Source of the DNA: CAVVSQ01 sp963848825 | GTDB taxonomy: Bacteria > Planctomycetota > Planctomycetia > Gemmatales > Gemmataceae | Length of the DNA: 64,000 nt | Assembly (NCBI GenBank): GCA_963848825.1 | Contig: CAWKFA010000008.1 | Span: forward strand, 759,303 to 823,302 | Direction of reading: 5' to 3' | Made by a program: the position numbers and the translations under genes | Shown: positions 7,901 through 17,839 of the stretch, piece by piece | Layout of the letters: the number at the start of each line of letters is the position of its first letter | How positions within the stretch are numbered: the first letter of the stretch is position 1 | The notes under the pieces: model-generated | Seen by the model: only the letters and a program-made list of their open reading frames with translations | The model's database searches: none | Told to the model about the DNA's origin: nothing

Positions 7901-10707
7901 CACCGGCACCACCACCTCCACCGCCAGGGCCACGACCACCGCCGCCACCACCTGGGGTAAAGACGCCAGCGCCGCCGCCGAAGCCCCCTCCACCACCACC
8001 AAAGTTGCCACCACCACCGCCACCACCGAAGTTGCCACCGCCGCCACCGCCGTAGTTACCACCACCACCACCACCGGGCATGAAGCCGGTGCCGCCGCCG
8101 AAGGGCGAGTTGGTACGACCCGTAGTGTTGTTGGTCATGCCGCGACTCGTCGCGGAACGTCCCTGGATGGCATCCAGCGCCTGTTGCACGAGCGCGGGAT
8201 CGACGCCGTCGACGCGAACCACCTTGACGGTTTGCTTCGTGTCCTGGGCAGCGATCTCCATTTGCTCGACGAGCTTTTTCAGGTCTTCGTACATTGACGT
8301 CGGGCAAGCCAGGATCAGGCTGTTGGTTTTGTCATCGACCCCCAGCGACAACGTCACGCCCTTGGGATTGCCGTTGGCGTCCATGTTGGTCAAGGGAGAA
8401 CGCGTGGTGAACGGTCCTGAAATTTGACTTTGGTTGCGGGAGGTGTTGTTCATACTCTCGCGGTAAACGTCCTTGATGACGTAGGCCACGTCGGTCGCGT
8501 AAGCGTACTTGAGCGGCCCAATCACGAAGGTTTTAATTAGCGCCTCATTGTCGGCCGTACCGGCATCGAGCTGCTTGGACAGCAACTGGCGGATGGTCAG
8601 CATGTCGAGGGCACTGGCCTGCACGAGCAAGGCGTTGGTGGACGGATCGGCCACGACACGCACGCGTTCGACACGCGGCGCGCCTGGGGCTCCCCCGCCG
8701 CCGCCGAAGAGATTTTGCAGACCCGCCAGGCCTGGAGGAGTGTTCTGCGCCCCGACCTCCACCGCCGCCGCCGCCGGCACCTTGCTTGACGCCGTTAAAG
8801 AGCTCGTCAATGATTTTGGCGGTATCTACGGCATTGGCGTGCTTGAGGCGGATGATCTCGAAGTCGCCGGACGCGGTGTTTTGCGTCAGCAGGCGTACGA
8901 GCTCGGTCACCATGCCCAAAGCCGCCGGATCATCACTGGAGATGATCAGCTTGTTGCCCACCGCCGTGATCGTTACCGGAGCACCGGTCTTGGCCGGCGT
9001 GTTTTTCTGTGCCTGGGGCTCTTCGGCCAGTTGGTAAACGAAATCGAATTCGCGATTGCCGAGGCGGGCCTTGGCCTTGGGCAAGGGGTCCACCTTGGGT
9101 GCTTCTTGTTTAAGCTCTTTTTTGGGCGACGAGTCGCTGCCGGGCACGATCACGCGCACGTCGCTATTGGGACGAATTTCCTTGAGCATCCTCTGAATCG
9201 CGTCGGCCAGGGTCGCCGCGCCGCCCTTGTCGAGCGAAATGATCCGCAGGTTGCCACCCTGGATGGTGGGGTTCTCGCCAATGGCACCGATGGCCGCTTT
9301 GACTTCGGCGACCTGCTCGTCTGTGCCCTTGATGATGACGGCGTTGCGTGAAGTATCCGCTTCGAGGTACGGGGCGCCGTTCTTGGAGTCGGGGAACAGG
9401 TTCTTGAGGGTATCGACGGTGCGGCCGGCATCAAGCAGCGTGAGCATGATGAGGCCGGTCTTGGATGCCGGGGGCCGGGTGTCGTTGATCTGGGCCGCGA
9501 TGAGGATTTGATCCTCCGGCGGCGCCAGCACCATGACGGTCGTGCTGTTGATGGGGGCGATCCGGATGCTCGTCGAGCCCTTGTGCATTTCCAGGAGGGC
9601 CTTGGTCACTTCCGGGGCGTTGCCTTCCTTGATCGTATAACGCTGCATGATGGGCACGCCGGCGACGAAGGGGACCGTGCCCACGTCGAGCTTGGCCATG
9701 ATCGTTTTCGCTTGCGAAATCTTGTTGGGCGGGCCGTTGACGAAGACCATGTTCGTGCGGTCGTCCGAGGTCACCGTGTAGGAACGGATTCTCGTTTGCG
9801 AATCGGCACGCATGCCGCCCATGCCGCCGCCGCCGCCGCCTTTTTTGCCGCCGCCACCGCCGCCGCTACCAAAGGAGCCGCCGAATTGGTCCAGGGCCGA
9901 CATCGCGGTGCTGCCGGTGCCGCCTGCTGTGCTGCCCGTGCCGCCTGCCGTCGTCGCCGTCGGCGCCTTGATGACTTCGGTGATGGTTTTTTGTTCGCCC
10001 AGAAAGTTGCGTAAGGTGGCTTCCGCGTCGCGAGCACGGATATAAATGCACTTGTGCGCGAAGGTATCCGCCTGGCCCGTGGCCTCGTTGCCTTCTTGCA
10101 AATCAAGCTGTTGCTTGACCCGCAAAAGGTTGGCGACCGTGTCGGTCAGGATGAGCTGGTTGGCTTGATGCAGAATCACCACCTCGCCGAAGGGCCCCAT
10201 CTGCTTCTTCACTTCGGGGCCGGAGTCCTCGGCAACGAGTGCCTTGCACTGGTAAACGGTGGAAACGATCTCGGTTTTGCCATGTTTGCCGAGATCGTCG
10301 ATGTCCACCCGTGCCAGCAGGGCAGGGTCGATCTTCTCGTCCGCGGCGACGATGGTGAAGGACGTGCCCCGGTTGAGCAGCGTGTACTTCTGCGCCAGGA
10401 GACCATCGTTAATGATGTCGATGATCTGGGGGATGGTGTACTTGTCATCCTTCTTGCCGATGAAGTTGAAGGTGCCGGTGGGCCGGATCGAGGAAATAAA
10501 GATGCGACCGGTCTTGTCGGTCAACCATTCAAAAACCCCCGACCATTGCTTGTCGCGCATCTCGAAGGTGTAAGTCTTCTCTTCGGCGCCGGCTTTTTTG
10601 GCGGCCTTGTCGCCTCCAGTTTGGGCGAAACTTTCGGCAAGGCCACCCAAAAACAGCCCGCCGATCAGGACCACGAACACTCGGCAGAGACGGTTTGGCA
10701 TAATCAT
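4403..10707 (-). CDS. gspD: Giant type II secretion secretin (GspD-like), frame broken four times
   Basis: Reading from an ATG at 10707 (preceded by GGGGATTGTC) to the stop at 4403 gives one protein of about 2,100 residues if four single-base breaks (near 8752, 6828, 6700 and 4986) are repaired. No ribosome-binding site or plausible start lies at any internal junction, so separate genes are unlikely. It begins with a signal peptide, then about 13 repeats of the ring-building N-domain type (a TN-x-hydrophobic strand followed by a helix ending in LD), two long Gly-rich linkers, the secretin β-barrel domain and a Pro/Gln/Thr-rich tail. A usual GspD has about 650-750 residues and four N-domains. 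It is the last gene of the minus-strand secretion operon. Its role is the outer-membrane channel of type II secretion. The parts are described separately below. Confidence 0.7.
4986..6700 (-). CDS. gspD: Secretin, channel-forming section (last N repeats and secretin domain)
   Basis: From about TNTLPTQTKAKALRF there are three more N-type repeats (RTNSIIIDAP, RTNSIIVAGS, SNTLLISASP), then the conserved secretin domain: VMIQVLIAEVDVTNSDEFG, NRLTILSRPQIMTLDN, VGVVMQVTPKIMPDG and the C-terminal VETTVTAYDGQTIALGGLL, IPILGDLPGVGALFR and KELIFIMTPHIV motifs. These are the hallmarks of GspD/PilQ secretins and place the protein in the outer membrane. A short bridging stretch at 6700-6828 (ALADDLAIILNHAVTENIRL) is in a third frame. 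The frame is lost near 4986 just after MTPHIVALPG. Confidence 0.85.
6828..8752 (-). CDS. gspD: Secretin, middle section (five N-type repeats and a Gly-rich linker)
   Basis: The continuation starts at GAQNTPPGLAGLQNLF and runs to LRIVPLKK, where the frame breaks again near 6828. It contains repeats marked by STNALLVQAS, KTNSLILACP, VVVIRTNNPAD, RQNALLLAAP and GTNTIFVQAA, each followed by an amphipathic helix ending in a LD/MD/ID pair. Between the second and third lies a roughly 80-residue stretch dominated by Gly with Asn, Phe and Arg (for example GGGGGGNFGGGGGGGNFGG). Such low-complexity linkers are not usual in GspD. The first 23 codons from 8810 are out-of-phase sequence that only appears to be a start. 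Confidence 0.7.
8752..10707 (-). CDS. gspD: Secretin, N-terminal section (signal peptide and first five N-type repeats)
   Basis: A signal peptide (NRLCRVFVVLIGGLFLGG, cut after about residue 28) is followed by an AEEKTYTFEMRDKQWSGVFE segment like the secretin N0 domain, which docks to the inner-membrane platform. Then come repeats recognisable by QANQLILTD, RTNMVFVNGP, STTVMVLAPP, SRNAVIIKGT and GNKLIISSDD. A Gly-rich linker (GGGGGGKKGGGGGGMGG) separates the first and second. The section ends at ELFNGVKQGAGGGGGG, where the frame breaks near 8752; adding one G to the GGGG run restores it. The open frame continues to 8545 in the wrong phase, giving a spurious tail. Confidence 0.75.
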
Positions 10708-11038
10708 GACAATCCCCGTGTGAAATTTGGGCATCGTGCCCACCCCTGGCGGCGTTTCCCCGGCCGCCCTATGCTCTCGCGAACTTAAATGTCCGAACTT
10801 GGTTCGCAGCCCATAGACACTTTTTAAAAAAAAATAAAGAGTAAAGTGCACGCGCTAACATTTTTTAATAAGTTCCGGCAAACTGAGAAAGCCGGGCGGC
10901 TTGCCTGCGCTGTGGTCAAAGTGGACTCGACTCTGGCCCTATTCTCAGCGTCCTGCACGGTCCTGGGCAAGATGCAATGGAGGGGAAGGGCCGACGCGTC
11001 TCAACCCTTCCCTATAAAAACCCTTTTCGGCGAGGCTC
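10708..11038. other. Gap between gspM and the secretin start
   Basis: This 331-base gap is unusually long within an otherwise tightly packed operon. It includes a homopolymer-rich stretch (poly-A/T around 10820-10875) and, just after the gspM stop, an inverted repeat GGGAAGGG/CCCTTCCC (about 10978-11014) that may weaken read-through. The secretin may therefore have its own promoter here, though I cannot point to a convincing -35/-10 pair. I see no open reading frame of note. Confidence 0.4.
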
Positions 11039-12178
11039 CTAGATGCCTTTCTGTCGCGTTTTTGGCCCCTTTTTGGTTGTCTCCTTGGTCGTGCCATCGC
11101 TTTTCGCGTCGTAGGCGCGCACAAGTTCCATTAGATTGAGCTGCTCAAGTTCCGGATCGGGAAGCGGCGGACGCCGCATGGCGTCGGAAACAGTCTGGCC
11201 CACATGAAGGGCGTAGACGAAATCCTTGACCTGGAAATAGACATCGCGCTGGTCGATGCGCAGCACATAGGCTTTCAGGACCACCTTCCCTTTTTCGGCC
11301 ACGATCTGAAATGTATCGTACCCGGAATTAGCCCGGCTCTTGATGCGCTGGTCGCGTCCTTGAAAGAGCAGCATGTGTAAGAAGGCTTCCTGCGAAACCA
11401 CGTCGGTCTGCACCAGTTTCATGTAATCCATGACGATCTGCTCGGTCTCATCCGTGGAACGCGGCGCCAGGTCCTTGTCGCCGATCACGCGGCCCAGGAA
11501 AATATTCGCCCTGGCGATGTCGGCATAGCGCCGCGGCGAGGCCGGGCTCGGCAGGACGAGGCTGGTGCTGGGCTTTAACGTCGGTTCAAACCCGGCCTTG
11601 GTCCCGGCCACGATCATGGCTTCCAGTGTCATGTTGACGTTGATGGTGTCGCTGGCAGGCCCTTTAGCCGCGGCGGCGGTATCCTGATGCCCCAGCGTCA
11701 TGCTCTTGACGCGATGCATCACGGGCGTGCGCTGGAGGCCATCCATGAAGGCCACCACACTCGCCAATTTTCCTTTGGCCTGCACGGTAAAGGGCAGAAT
11801 GATATGCCCCGACTTCTTGGCCGCGCTCGGAGCAGCCATCTTGTCGGCCGTCGCCTTGAGGTCCGGCGGCTTGACGTCAACAACGGTCAGCCCGCTTATG
11901 TTGAGTAGTTGATGGATATAGCCAGTGTAATCGAGCAGCGCCTTCTCTTGCTTGATCGGCAGGCTCTTGGTGCGGGCATCGGCAAGATTTTTTTTGCCAA
12001 GCTCGATCTGCTGCAGCTCGTACTCCTTCTGGACGATTTTATCTTCCACGTCAGCGATCTTGGAGCTGTAATCGCTAAGCGGGTCCCAGTAGGATTTCTT
12101 CACGAAAAAGCCGACAACGCCCAGGCTCACGAGCGTAAGCACCAGGATCATCACGATTTTTTGATCTTTTTGAGTCAT
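11039..12178 (-). CDS. Type II secretion inner-membrane protein GspM/PilO-like
   Basis: This 379-residue protein has one N-terminal membrane helix (IVMILVLTLVSLGVVGFFV), a coiled-coil-like stretch (about residues 35-75) and an α/β domain, the layout of GspM and PilO. These proteins partner with GspL/PilN in the inner-membrane platform. It is longer than a usual PilO (about 200 residues); the extra C-terminal half (from about residue 220, ARANIFLGRVIG) resembles the PilP/GspC region that bridges to the secretin, so a PilO-PilP fusion is possible. Its ATG overlaps the stop of the upstream gene by four bases (ATGA). No separate gspC is seen in the operon, which fits this idea. Confidence 0.75.
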   Translation of the reverse strand: MTQKDQKIVMILVLTLVSLGVVGFFVKKSYWDPLSDYSSKIADVEDKIVQKEYELQQIELGKKNLADARTKSLPIKQEKALLDYTGYIHQLLNISGLTVVDVKPPDLKATADKMAAPSAAKKSGHIILPFTVQAKGKLASVVAFMDGLQRTPVMHRVKSMTLGHQDTAAAAKGPASDTINVNMTLEAMIVAGTKAGFEPTLKPSTSLVLPSPASPRRYADIARANIFLGRVIGDKDLAPRSTDETEQIVMDYMKLVQTDVVSQEAFLHMLLFQGRDQRIKSRANSGYDTFQIVAEKGKVVLKAYVLRIDQRDVYFQVKDFVYALHVGQTVSDAMRRPPLPDPELEQLNLMELVRAYDAKSDGTTKETTKKGPKTRQKGI

Positions 12179-13707
12179 TGGTCGTCTCCTCCATCATCAA
12201 TGGCGTCGGCCGGTGAATTGCCCGCAAGCGCGGCCGCCGCGCCTTTGCTCGCTGGAGCGATCTTCAGCACTGTCGTGTATTTATCCGGAGTTTGACTCTT
12301 CAGGTCGACCTTGATCTGGAACTCTTCCTTGTCCGTACCCAGGTGAACTCCCAGCGGCGTGGCCTTGAGGCTCGCCGTCTTGTTGATTTCTTCCACGAGT
12401 TTATAAACCATCTTGTCATCGCCGAGCGGGGCCACGCCGCTGAGCGTCATGGTGGCCACATAATTATCCTTGGGGCCCTTTTTGTTCGTGTTGGCCACGA
12501 GCGAGTTGAGCTTGAAGCCATATTCCACCGGGAACCGGGCCGTCAAATCATAAATCTCGTTGAGCCAGGAGACGCGATTGTCGTTCCAATCCTTGAGCGC
12601 CGTGATGTCCGCGCTTTCCTGGGCGTAACGCTTGACCTCCTCCTCCTTGTCCCGGAAGGCGAGATCGAGTTCAGCCTTGTGTGCTTTTTTGCCCGCCAGG
12701 TGAAAATAGCCGATGACGGCGAGCACCAGAAGAAACGCCGCCACCGCGGCGCTTGCGAATACCTTTTGCCGTTTGCGGGGGTTCGCGTCCTCTCTGGGTT
12801 CCTTGGGGCTGATGAAGTTGATGCCCAGTTCCGGTTTTTCCGACCAGCGCTGCAAGAGCCCGATGGCCGCCGTGAAGCGGCCTCGGCGGGCACGGTCCAC
12901 TTGCACCGTGTCCCCCTCGAGAAAGGAATCTAGCACCTGCACGGGAAAGCCAAGGGTCTCCTTGAGGCGATCGGTCAACACTGCTTCATCCGCGTCGCTG
13001 GCCACGTACAGGGCGCTGACGGAGGTCTCGGAGCCGGCATTGAAAACAGCCAGGCTGCGTTTGACTTCGACCGCCAGATTGGCTCCGACCCCCAGCGAGC
13101 GCGCGAACAGCATGGTTTGGCCACGCAATATGCCCAGGTCCGCCCAGCGTGGGCCAATTACCAGGAGTGCCTCGATGGCGCCGACTGTCACCTTGCCATG
13201 GCGCGAACGATCCAGGGCGCCGATCACCGCGGAGGGGCGGGGCGTCACCGCCAGCAGCTTCGTGCCCAGGCCACGGCACAATCCCTGCAAGCTATGGATC
13301 ACTTCCTTACGCACGATGACCGCGAGGGCCTGCCGCTCGTCGCCGGCGCCGCCGTTGCCCATGAGCGTATAATCGATGATCGAATCTTCCACGGATTCGG
13401 TCAATTCCTTGGCCGCCTGGAAGCGAACGACGGCCGGTTCCTCCCTGGGAGGCACCGCCGGAAAGCGCAGCTCCTTCAAGATGACCTTGTCGCGCCCGAC
13501 GCAGGCCAGCACGGGCGCCACGGCCACGTTGGCTTCCTTGAGCGCGTCACGCAGCTTTTTGCCCAGCGCTTCGGACGCCGGCGCCGTCAGCGGTTCGGGG
13601 AAGTTCCAGGACAGCGCCTGTTCCACGCGCACCCCGCCGCGCACCGTGGACGCCTGCACGACGTGCAGGATTTGCTGTTCCCAATCGATTGCCAAAAAAC
13701 GAGCCAA
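12175..13707 (-). CDS. gspL: Type II secretion protein GspL (PilM-PilN-like fusion)
   Basis: This 510-residue protein has an N-terminal actin-fold, PilM-like cytoplasmic domain (starting ARFLAIDWEQQILHVV), one membrane helix at about residues 325-343 (VFASAAVAAFLLVLAVIGYF) and a periplasmic PilN-like domain. This is the domain order of GspL, which couples the GspE ATPase to the inner-membrane platform. The gene is followed by gspM with an ATGA overlap and preceded by gspK. The frame is intact. The symbol follows from domain order and operon position rather than strong residue identity. Confidence 0.78.
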   Translation of the reverse strand: MARFLAIDWEQQILHVVQASTVRGGVRVEQALSWNFPEPLTAPASEALGKKLRDALKEANVAVAPVLACVGRDKVILKELRFPAVPPREEPAVVRFQAAKELTESVEDSIIDYTLMGNGGAGDERQALAVIVRKEVIHSLQGLCRGLGTKLLAVTPRPSAVIGALDRSRHGKVTVGAIEALLVIGPRWADLGILRGQTMLFARSLGVGANLAVEVKRSLAVFNAGSETSVSALYVASDADEAVLTDRLKETLGFPVQVLDSFLEGDTVQVDRARRGRFTAAIGLLQRWSEKPELGINFISPKEPREDANPRKRQKVFASAAVAAFLLVLAVIGYFHLAGKKAHKAELDLAFRDKEEEVKRYAQESADITALKDWNDNRVSWLNEIYDLTARFPVEYGFKLNSLVANTNKKGPKDNYVATMTLSGVAPLGDDKMVYKLVEEINKTASLKATPLGVHLGTDKEEFQIKVDLKSQTPDKYTTVLKIAPASKGAAAALAGNSPADAIDDGGDDQ

Positions 13708-13800
13708 GGAAAACTCCTCACGTTAATTGCAGATTTTTGATTAACAATGCAGCCTTTTCTTCAGCTCTGCAATCACCAATCTAAAATCTTATATTCCTCA

Positions 13801-15419
13801 TCAATTTCCCGTCGGCACTTTCATCCTGCCAAAATCGTCCATCACGCGCCAGTAGCGAATCATGGGTAGCCCGGCGTTGGTATCGATGACGGCTTCCACA
13901 CGCACGCGCTGCCCTTTTTGGGCATCGGCGAAGCCGATCGATTGCACTCGATAAACCTGGGTGCGGGTGGTGACATAGGCGTCCATGGCCTGGAGCTGCG
14001 AGGCCTTCAAATTGGCCTCGGTGATCAGCCAGGCCGGCGTCGCGTAAATTTCAGGCGGTGTTTCGGCCGAAGCGAACTGCGGCTGGGCGTTGATGATGGA
14101 CTGCACGTCGGCGGTCTTGATGCCGCCGGTTATCTTTGTGAGCGCGTTAAGGACTTCTTGTGGCGCCGTGTTCAGGTTAATGCGGGCGGGAAACTCGGTG
14201 ACGCCGGCGGCGGGCGTCTTGCCGCCCGGATACACGAATACCGACTGAAACAACATCGGCATGAGCGTCGCTATTTGCGAGCTGCCGGGAGCGAGTGGGC
14301 TGGTATAGGCCTTTGATACTGATTTGCCCTTGGCGTCGGTGGTGACATCGTAAACCTTGGTACTGGTCATCAGCTCAAAAAGCGACTTGACCTTGGTGGT
14401 CGCCTTGATTTGAAAGTTCGGGCTATAGGAATTCAACGTCCCTTGCGAGTTGTTGCCAGTTTGCTTCTGGCCCTGAAGATAGAGGGTGATGTACTTGGCC
14501 ATGTCATCGCCTAGCTTGGCGGCCAACGAACCGTACATGGTCCCCAGATCGATGGTGGTGTCGTTGAGATTGATGAGGGCGAGTCCGGTGGTCGGGTCGA
14601 GAGGCGCCTGTTCTCTGCTATAGATGGTCAGGTAGGCAGCCCAGCCCAGATCGACATTGCTGGGTGTGTTGTTATTGTCGTTCGTCTCCCCCATGTCGAG
14701 GTAGCCATTGCGATTGAGGTCGCTACCGAATAGCAACTGGGGAGTTACTCCCTGGACCAACAGCAATTCTTCAATGCTTTCCAGTGGGCCACTGCGGCAA
14801 TTGTAAGGGGGCGACATGCCGCTGTAGTAATTGCCGTCGGCGGCGCCGTCGCGCGGCGTCTGCTTGGGGTCTGCCCAGTAGACGATGCTGTTGGCGATTT
14901 CGGTCGTCATGTTGGGAAGATTCATAAGCATGTTGTAAAGCTGCATGCCGCTTGGATCGGTCTTCATCATGGCGTTGATGTTGATTTTGCCCCCTTCATC
15001 CATCACGCCGAACTGATAGGTGCCGCCACTGGTGTTATTGAGGCTGGGCGGGGCGATGATGGTGAAATAGCCGGAGCTCCCCTCGCCACCTTGCGAGATG
15101 GAGTGGCCCTGGAAAACTGTCGCATTGTCGTAGGGATTGTTGTTGAGAATGCTGTTGAGGTTGTCCGGACTGCTGAGGACCGCCATGGCGTAGTGAATGC
15201 CCGAGTCGGCATAAGCCCGGGCCTGCGCAATTTTGTGGTAATTATCCGAGGCCTTGTACTCGGAAAGCATGAGGTCGCTGTAGTTGTAGGCGGCCAATGA
15301 CAGCAGCACAACGGCAATGAGCACCGTCAACAGTACAACGCCGCGGCGCTCCCCCGGAGCGCGCCGCGCCGCGCGCTCGGGGCGATCAGGCAGCCAGGGG
15401 TAACGAAAGAGCGCATCAT
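13801..15419 (-). CDS. gspK: Type II secretion minor pseudopilin GspK-like, start region frame-broken
   Basis: The body has a hydrophobic N-terminal helix (GVVLLTVLIAVVLLSLAAY), then about 480 residues with the two-lobed, Ca-site-rich character of GspK, including an NLNTAPQEVLNAL helix-hairpin-helix-like motif typical of GspK. GspK caps the pseudopilus tip with GspI and GspJ. The longest clean frame begins at a TTG at 15330, inside the transmembrane helix, so the true start must be upstream. An ATG at 15419 lies 16 bases after the gspJ stop and behind a GCGAGG site; adding one G to the run at 15351-15355 joins it to the body and supplies a basic leader (ERRG) before the helix. Confidence 0.8.
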
Positions 15420-15435
15420 GACGAACGGACCTCGC

Positions 15436-16224
15436 TCACTGATTGGTCTGCGGGAAATTGTTGCCCGCCGGCAGGGCTACTTCCTGCGTATATTTGGGCA
15501 ACAGATCATCGGGAACATCCTTGTTTTCGAGATCTTTGCGATAGAAGGTCAGGGTAACGCGTATCGCCGACGGCGGACCGATCGGTAAAGTCTCATTGGG
15601 CCCCCCCAGCGTCGTGCCGTCCCAGGTGTCTTGCCAGCTCAGGCCGTCAAAGTATTGAAACGAGACGTCCTTCACTTCCGGGGCAAGGATCAAGGACCCA
15701 TTATCGGACAAGCTGGGAGGACTGGTCGCCGTGTCGTCGCTGGTGGCCTGATTCACGATTTGATAGGCAAGCCCGTCTGGCTCGAGCCAGTAGCTGATGC
15801 GGCGCAGATCGCAGGCGGTCGCCTGGATTGTTGGGTCGAGCGTACCGATGCCGCCGGACGCGTCATACCGCCCGGGTACCTTGGTCACGCACATCACCAA
15901 ACAATTGGGTTGTCCATAAACGCCGTTGTTGAAATTAAAGGACATGTTGGGCGTGGTGCTCGTCGGCGATGGCAGATAGAGCGGATCGTCGACCGCCAGG
16001 GCATAGAGGATGTCTTTGCTGATTTTGTCCATGATGCTGCGTGCCAGGGTGGCCTCGCGCGTCATGAGCCGACCGGATTGCGCGCTTCGCACCTGGTAAC
16101 TGAGCACGCTGTAAAAGGACCCGAGAACCACCACGCCAATGAGAAGGGCGAGAATCATCTCCAGCAACGTGAAGCCGGAGCGCCGGGTGTTTGTCAGGAT
16201 AGGGTTGGGAGAGGAAGCTGGCAT
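15436..16224 (-). CDS. gspJ: Type II secretion minor pseudopilin GspJ-like
   Basis: This 262-residue protein carries a type IV prepilin leader ending RRSGFTLLEMILALLIGVVV: processing occurs after the Gly, and the +5 Glu needed for assembly is present. The rest is a soluble pilin domain. Placement between gspI and gspK and the length support GspJ. The gspI stop and this start are one base apart, indicating translational coupling. A prepilin peptidase (GspO) is not encoded in the window. Confidence 0.82.
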   Translation of the reverse strand: MPASSPNPILTNTRRSGFTLLEMILALLIGVVVLGSFYSVLSYQVRSAQSGRLMTREATLARSIMDKISKDILYALAVDDPLYLPSPTSTTPNMSFNFNNGVYGQPNCLVMCVTKVPGRYDASGGIGTLDPTIQATACDLRRISYWLEPDGLAYQIVNQATSDDTATSPPSLSDNGSLILAPEVKDVSFQYFDGLSWQDTWDGTTLGGPNETLPIGPPSAIRVTLTFYRKDLENKDVPDDLLPKYTQEVALPAGNNFPQTNQ

Positions 16225-16225
16225 G

Positions 16226-16672
16226 TTATCCCCCTCCCGTGGCGGCGGTGGTTATTGGTGGGGTGGCAATGGTGCTGCCGCGCTGATTGGGGTCGAGCAC
16301 GAATTGCGTTAGCACGGCTTCGACGACTTTACCATCGGCGCGGTCGAACTTGGCCCGAACTTTGACCAGATACAAGTTTTCGACATCAGACATGGAGGAC
16401 TCAACCGTGTAATTCCAATCGGTGCCGCCGACCGTCGCGGTGCCGGAGGTATTGAGCGGCTCGGCGCCCGATTTTACGCAATCGAGCTTCGCCTGACACA
16501 ACATGCTGGCCTGGGCCTGTTGTTGCACGTCGAGGGCAAGCTCGCCGCCGAGCGTGACCAGGTGCCAAATGGGGACCATGGCGATCAGAAAGATGGCGAG
16601 CGCGATGACCACTTCGAGCAGAGTGAGGGCGCGGCGCCCGTCCAGTCGTTTGTTGGTACGTGTGCGCGTCAT
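16226..16672 (-). CDS. gspI: Type II secretion minor pseudopilin GspI-like
   Basis: This short 148-residue pilin-like protein has the leader RRALTLLEVVIALAIFLIAM. The residue before the cleavage site is Ala rather than the preferred Gly, which prepilin peptidase tolerates in some minor pseudopilins; the +5 Glu is present. It is predicted to sit in the tip complex with GspJ and GspK. Its start overlaps the gspH stop by four bases (ATGA, 16669-16672). Confidence 0.8.
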   Translation of the reverse strand: MTRTRTNKRLDGRRALTLLEVVIALAIFLIAMVPIWHLVTLGGELALDVQQQAQASMLCQAKLDCVKSGAEPLNTSGTATVGGTDWNYTVESSMSDVENLYLVKVRAKFDRADGKVVEAVLTQFVLDPNQRGSTIATPPITTAATGGG

Positions 16673-17202
16673 TTGTTGTGGTCCTTGCTGTCGTCCACCA
16701 TCGTCACCGCGCCGGTGAGCGCCCGCACCTGGACGCCGATGGAGTGGCCCCCCTCTTTGCCGAACATGACCGAGACATCATCCCGCGCCGTGCCATCGGG
16801 TAAAAAGACGGCAATGGTTTGATAACCCCCCGAACCGCTGGCGCTGTTCGAGACGCTGGAATTATCCAGGGAAAAGAGGACAGTCTCCGGCAGTTCCCCC
16901 TCGATCCGTAGCGGTTGTTCGCCCTCGTCCGCCTCGGAGTTCATGTTCTCGTCTTCCGGGCCTACCTTGAACTTGCCGGTCTTGTTCATGACGGCGAGGA
17001 TATAAGGCCGGCCTTCCTTCATCGCTTGCCCACGAATATCCGCCAGGCGGGCCTGCACGATATCGCGGGCGGCCTTCACGCGCGTATCGCTCATCATCGA
17101 TTCCCAGGCGGGCACGCTCAGCGCTCCGGTGACGATGATAATCGCCATCACCAGGAGCAACTCCATCAGCGTGTAACCGGGTCGTGACTTGGCCACTTGC
17201 AT
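16669..17202 (-). CDS. gspH: Type II secretion minor pseudopilin GspH-like
   Basis: This 177-residue pilin-like protein has a leader ending SRPGYTLMELLLVMAIIIV, with Gly at the cleavage site, an aromatic +1 residue and the +5 Glu. A FimT/GspH-type domain follows, with a typical KAARDIVQARLADIRGQAM helix continuing from the membrane segment. It precedes gspI with a four-base overlap and follows gspG. GspH is thought to link the major pseudopilus shaft to the tip. Confidence 0.82.
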   Translation of the reverse strand: MQVAKSRPGYTLMELLLVMAIIIVTGALSVPAWESMMSDTRVKAARDIVQARLADIRGQAMKEGRPYILAVMNKTGKFKVGPEDENMNSEADEGEQPLRIEGELPETVLFSLDNSSVSNSASGSGGYQTIAVFLPDGTARDDVSVMFGKEGGHSIGVQVRALTGAVTMVDDSKDHNK

Positions 17203-17284
17203 TCTCCCGTCCTCATGGCGAGGACCTCAACGCGTCCGGCCGCGAAAAAAAATTGCGGGGAAGGACGCGAAGCATGCTTGCTCG

Positions 17285-17727
17285 TTAAAAGGCTCCCTTG
17301 AAATTACCAACCGTTCGACCGTCCGGCGCACGTGTGTAAACATCGGGAATCGTGACGAGCGCCCCCATTTTGGTATTAATTCCGCCGCTGGGGTCATATT
17401 GGTAAACGTTGCCCCATGGGTCTTTGAGTGCATCGAGCGTTTCCGCGTAGGGTCCCTTGCCTTCGGCATCCTTGACAGTCAAGTCATTGAGAGTTTGGGG
17501 GAAAACTCCATTATGCTCCACCTGGTATTGTTTGATCATGCCGCCGATGACCTTGGCTTGCGCGGTCGCGGCACTGACCTTGGATTCCTCCAGACGACCC
17601 ATCAGATAGCGCCGCCGACGCCGGCGAGCACGACGATGATGGCCACCACGACCAACATTTCCATAAGAGTAAAGGCCGCGCGTCGCAGCAGATTGTCGAA
17701 CGCATCGTCGTTTTTCCTGGTAACCAT
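17285..17727 (-). CDS. gspG: Type II secretion major pseudopilin GspG, frame broken once
   Basis: From an ATG at 17727 the frame encodes a leader and membrane helix (RRAAFTLMEMLVVVAIIVV, cleavage after Ala in this reading, +5 Glu) up to VLAGVGGAI, then hits a stop. One base must be added or removed in the GGCGGCGCT stretch near 17610 to continue as YLMGRLEESKVSAATAQAK and on through QYQVEHNGVFPQTLNDL and YAETLDALKDPWGNVYQYD, the classic GspG C-terminal region with the Ca-site loop. Joined length is about 147 residues, right for the major pseudopilin. GspG is the shaft subunit and cannot be lost from a working system, so a sequencing indel is the likely cause. Confidence 0.85.
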
Positions 17728-17839
17728 GACTTGGTTCTCCTTGAGAGTATAAAACTGGTATCTTCAGTGAATATTTTAGCACGCCGGGCGATTAAAGAAC
17801 CATGAGATTCGGTAAAGTTTTCCACGACGGCATATGGAT

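Noticed and set aside
7527..8297. Plus-strand Thr/Ala-rich open frame opposite the secretin Gly-rich linker
   Set aside because: It is the complement of Gly-codon repeats, which automatically gives Thr/Ala/Pro runs; no start signal or family features.
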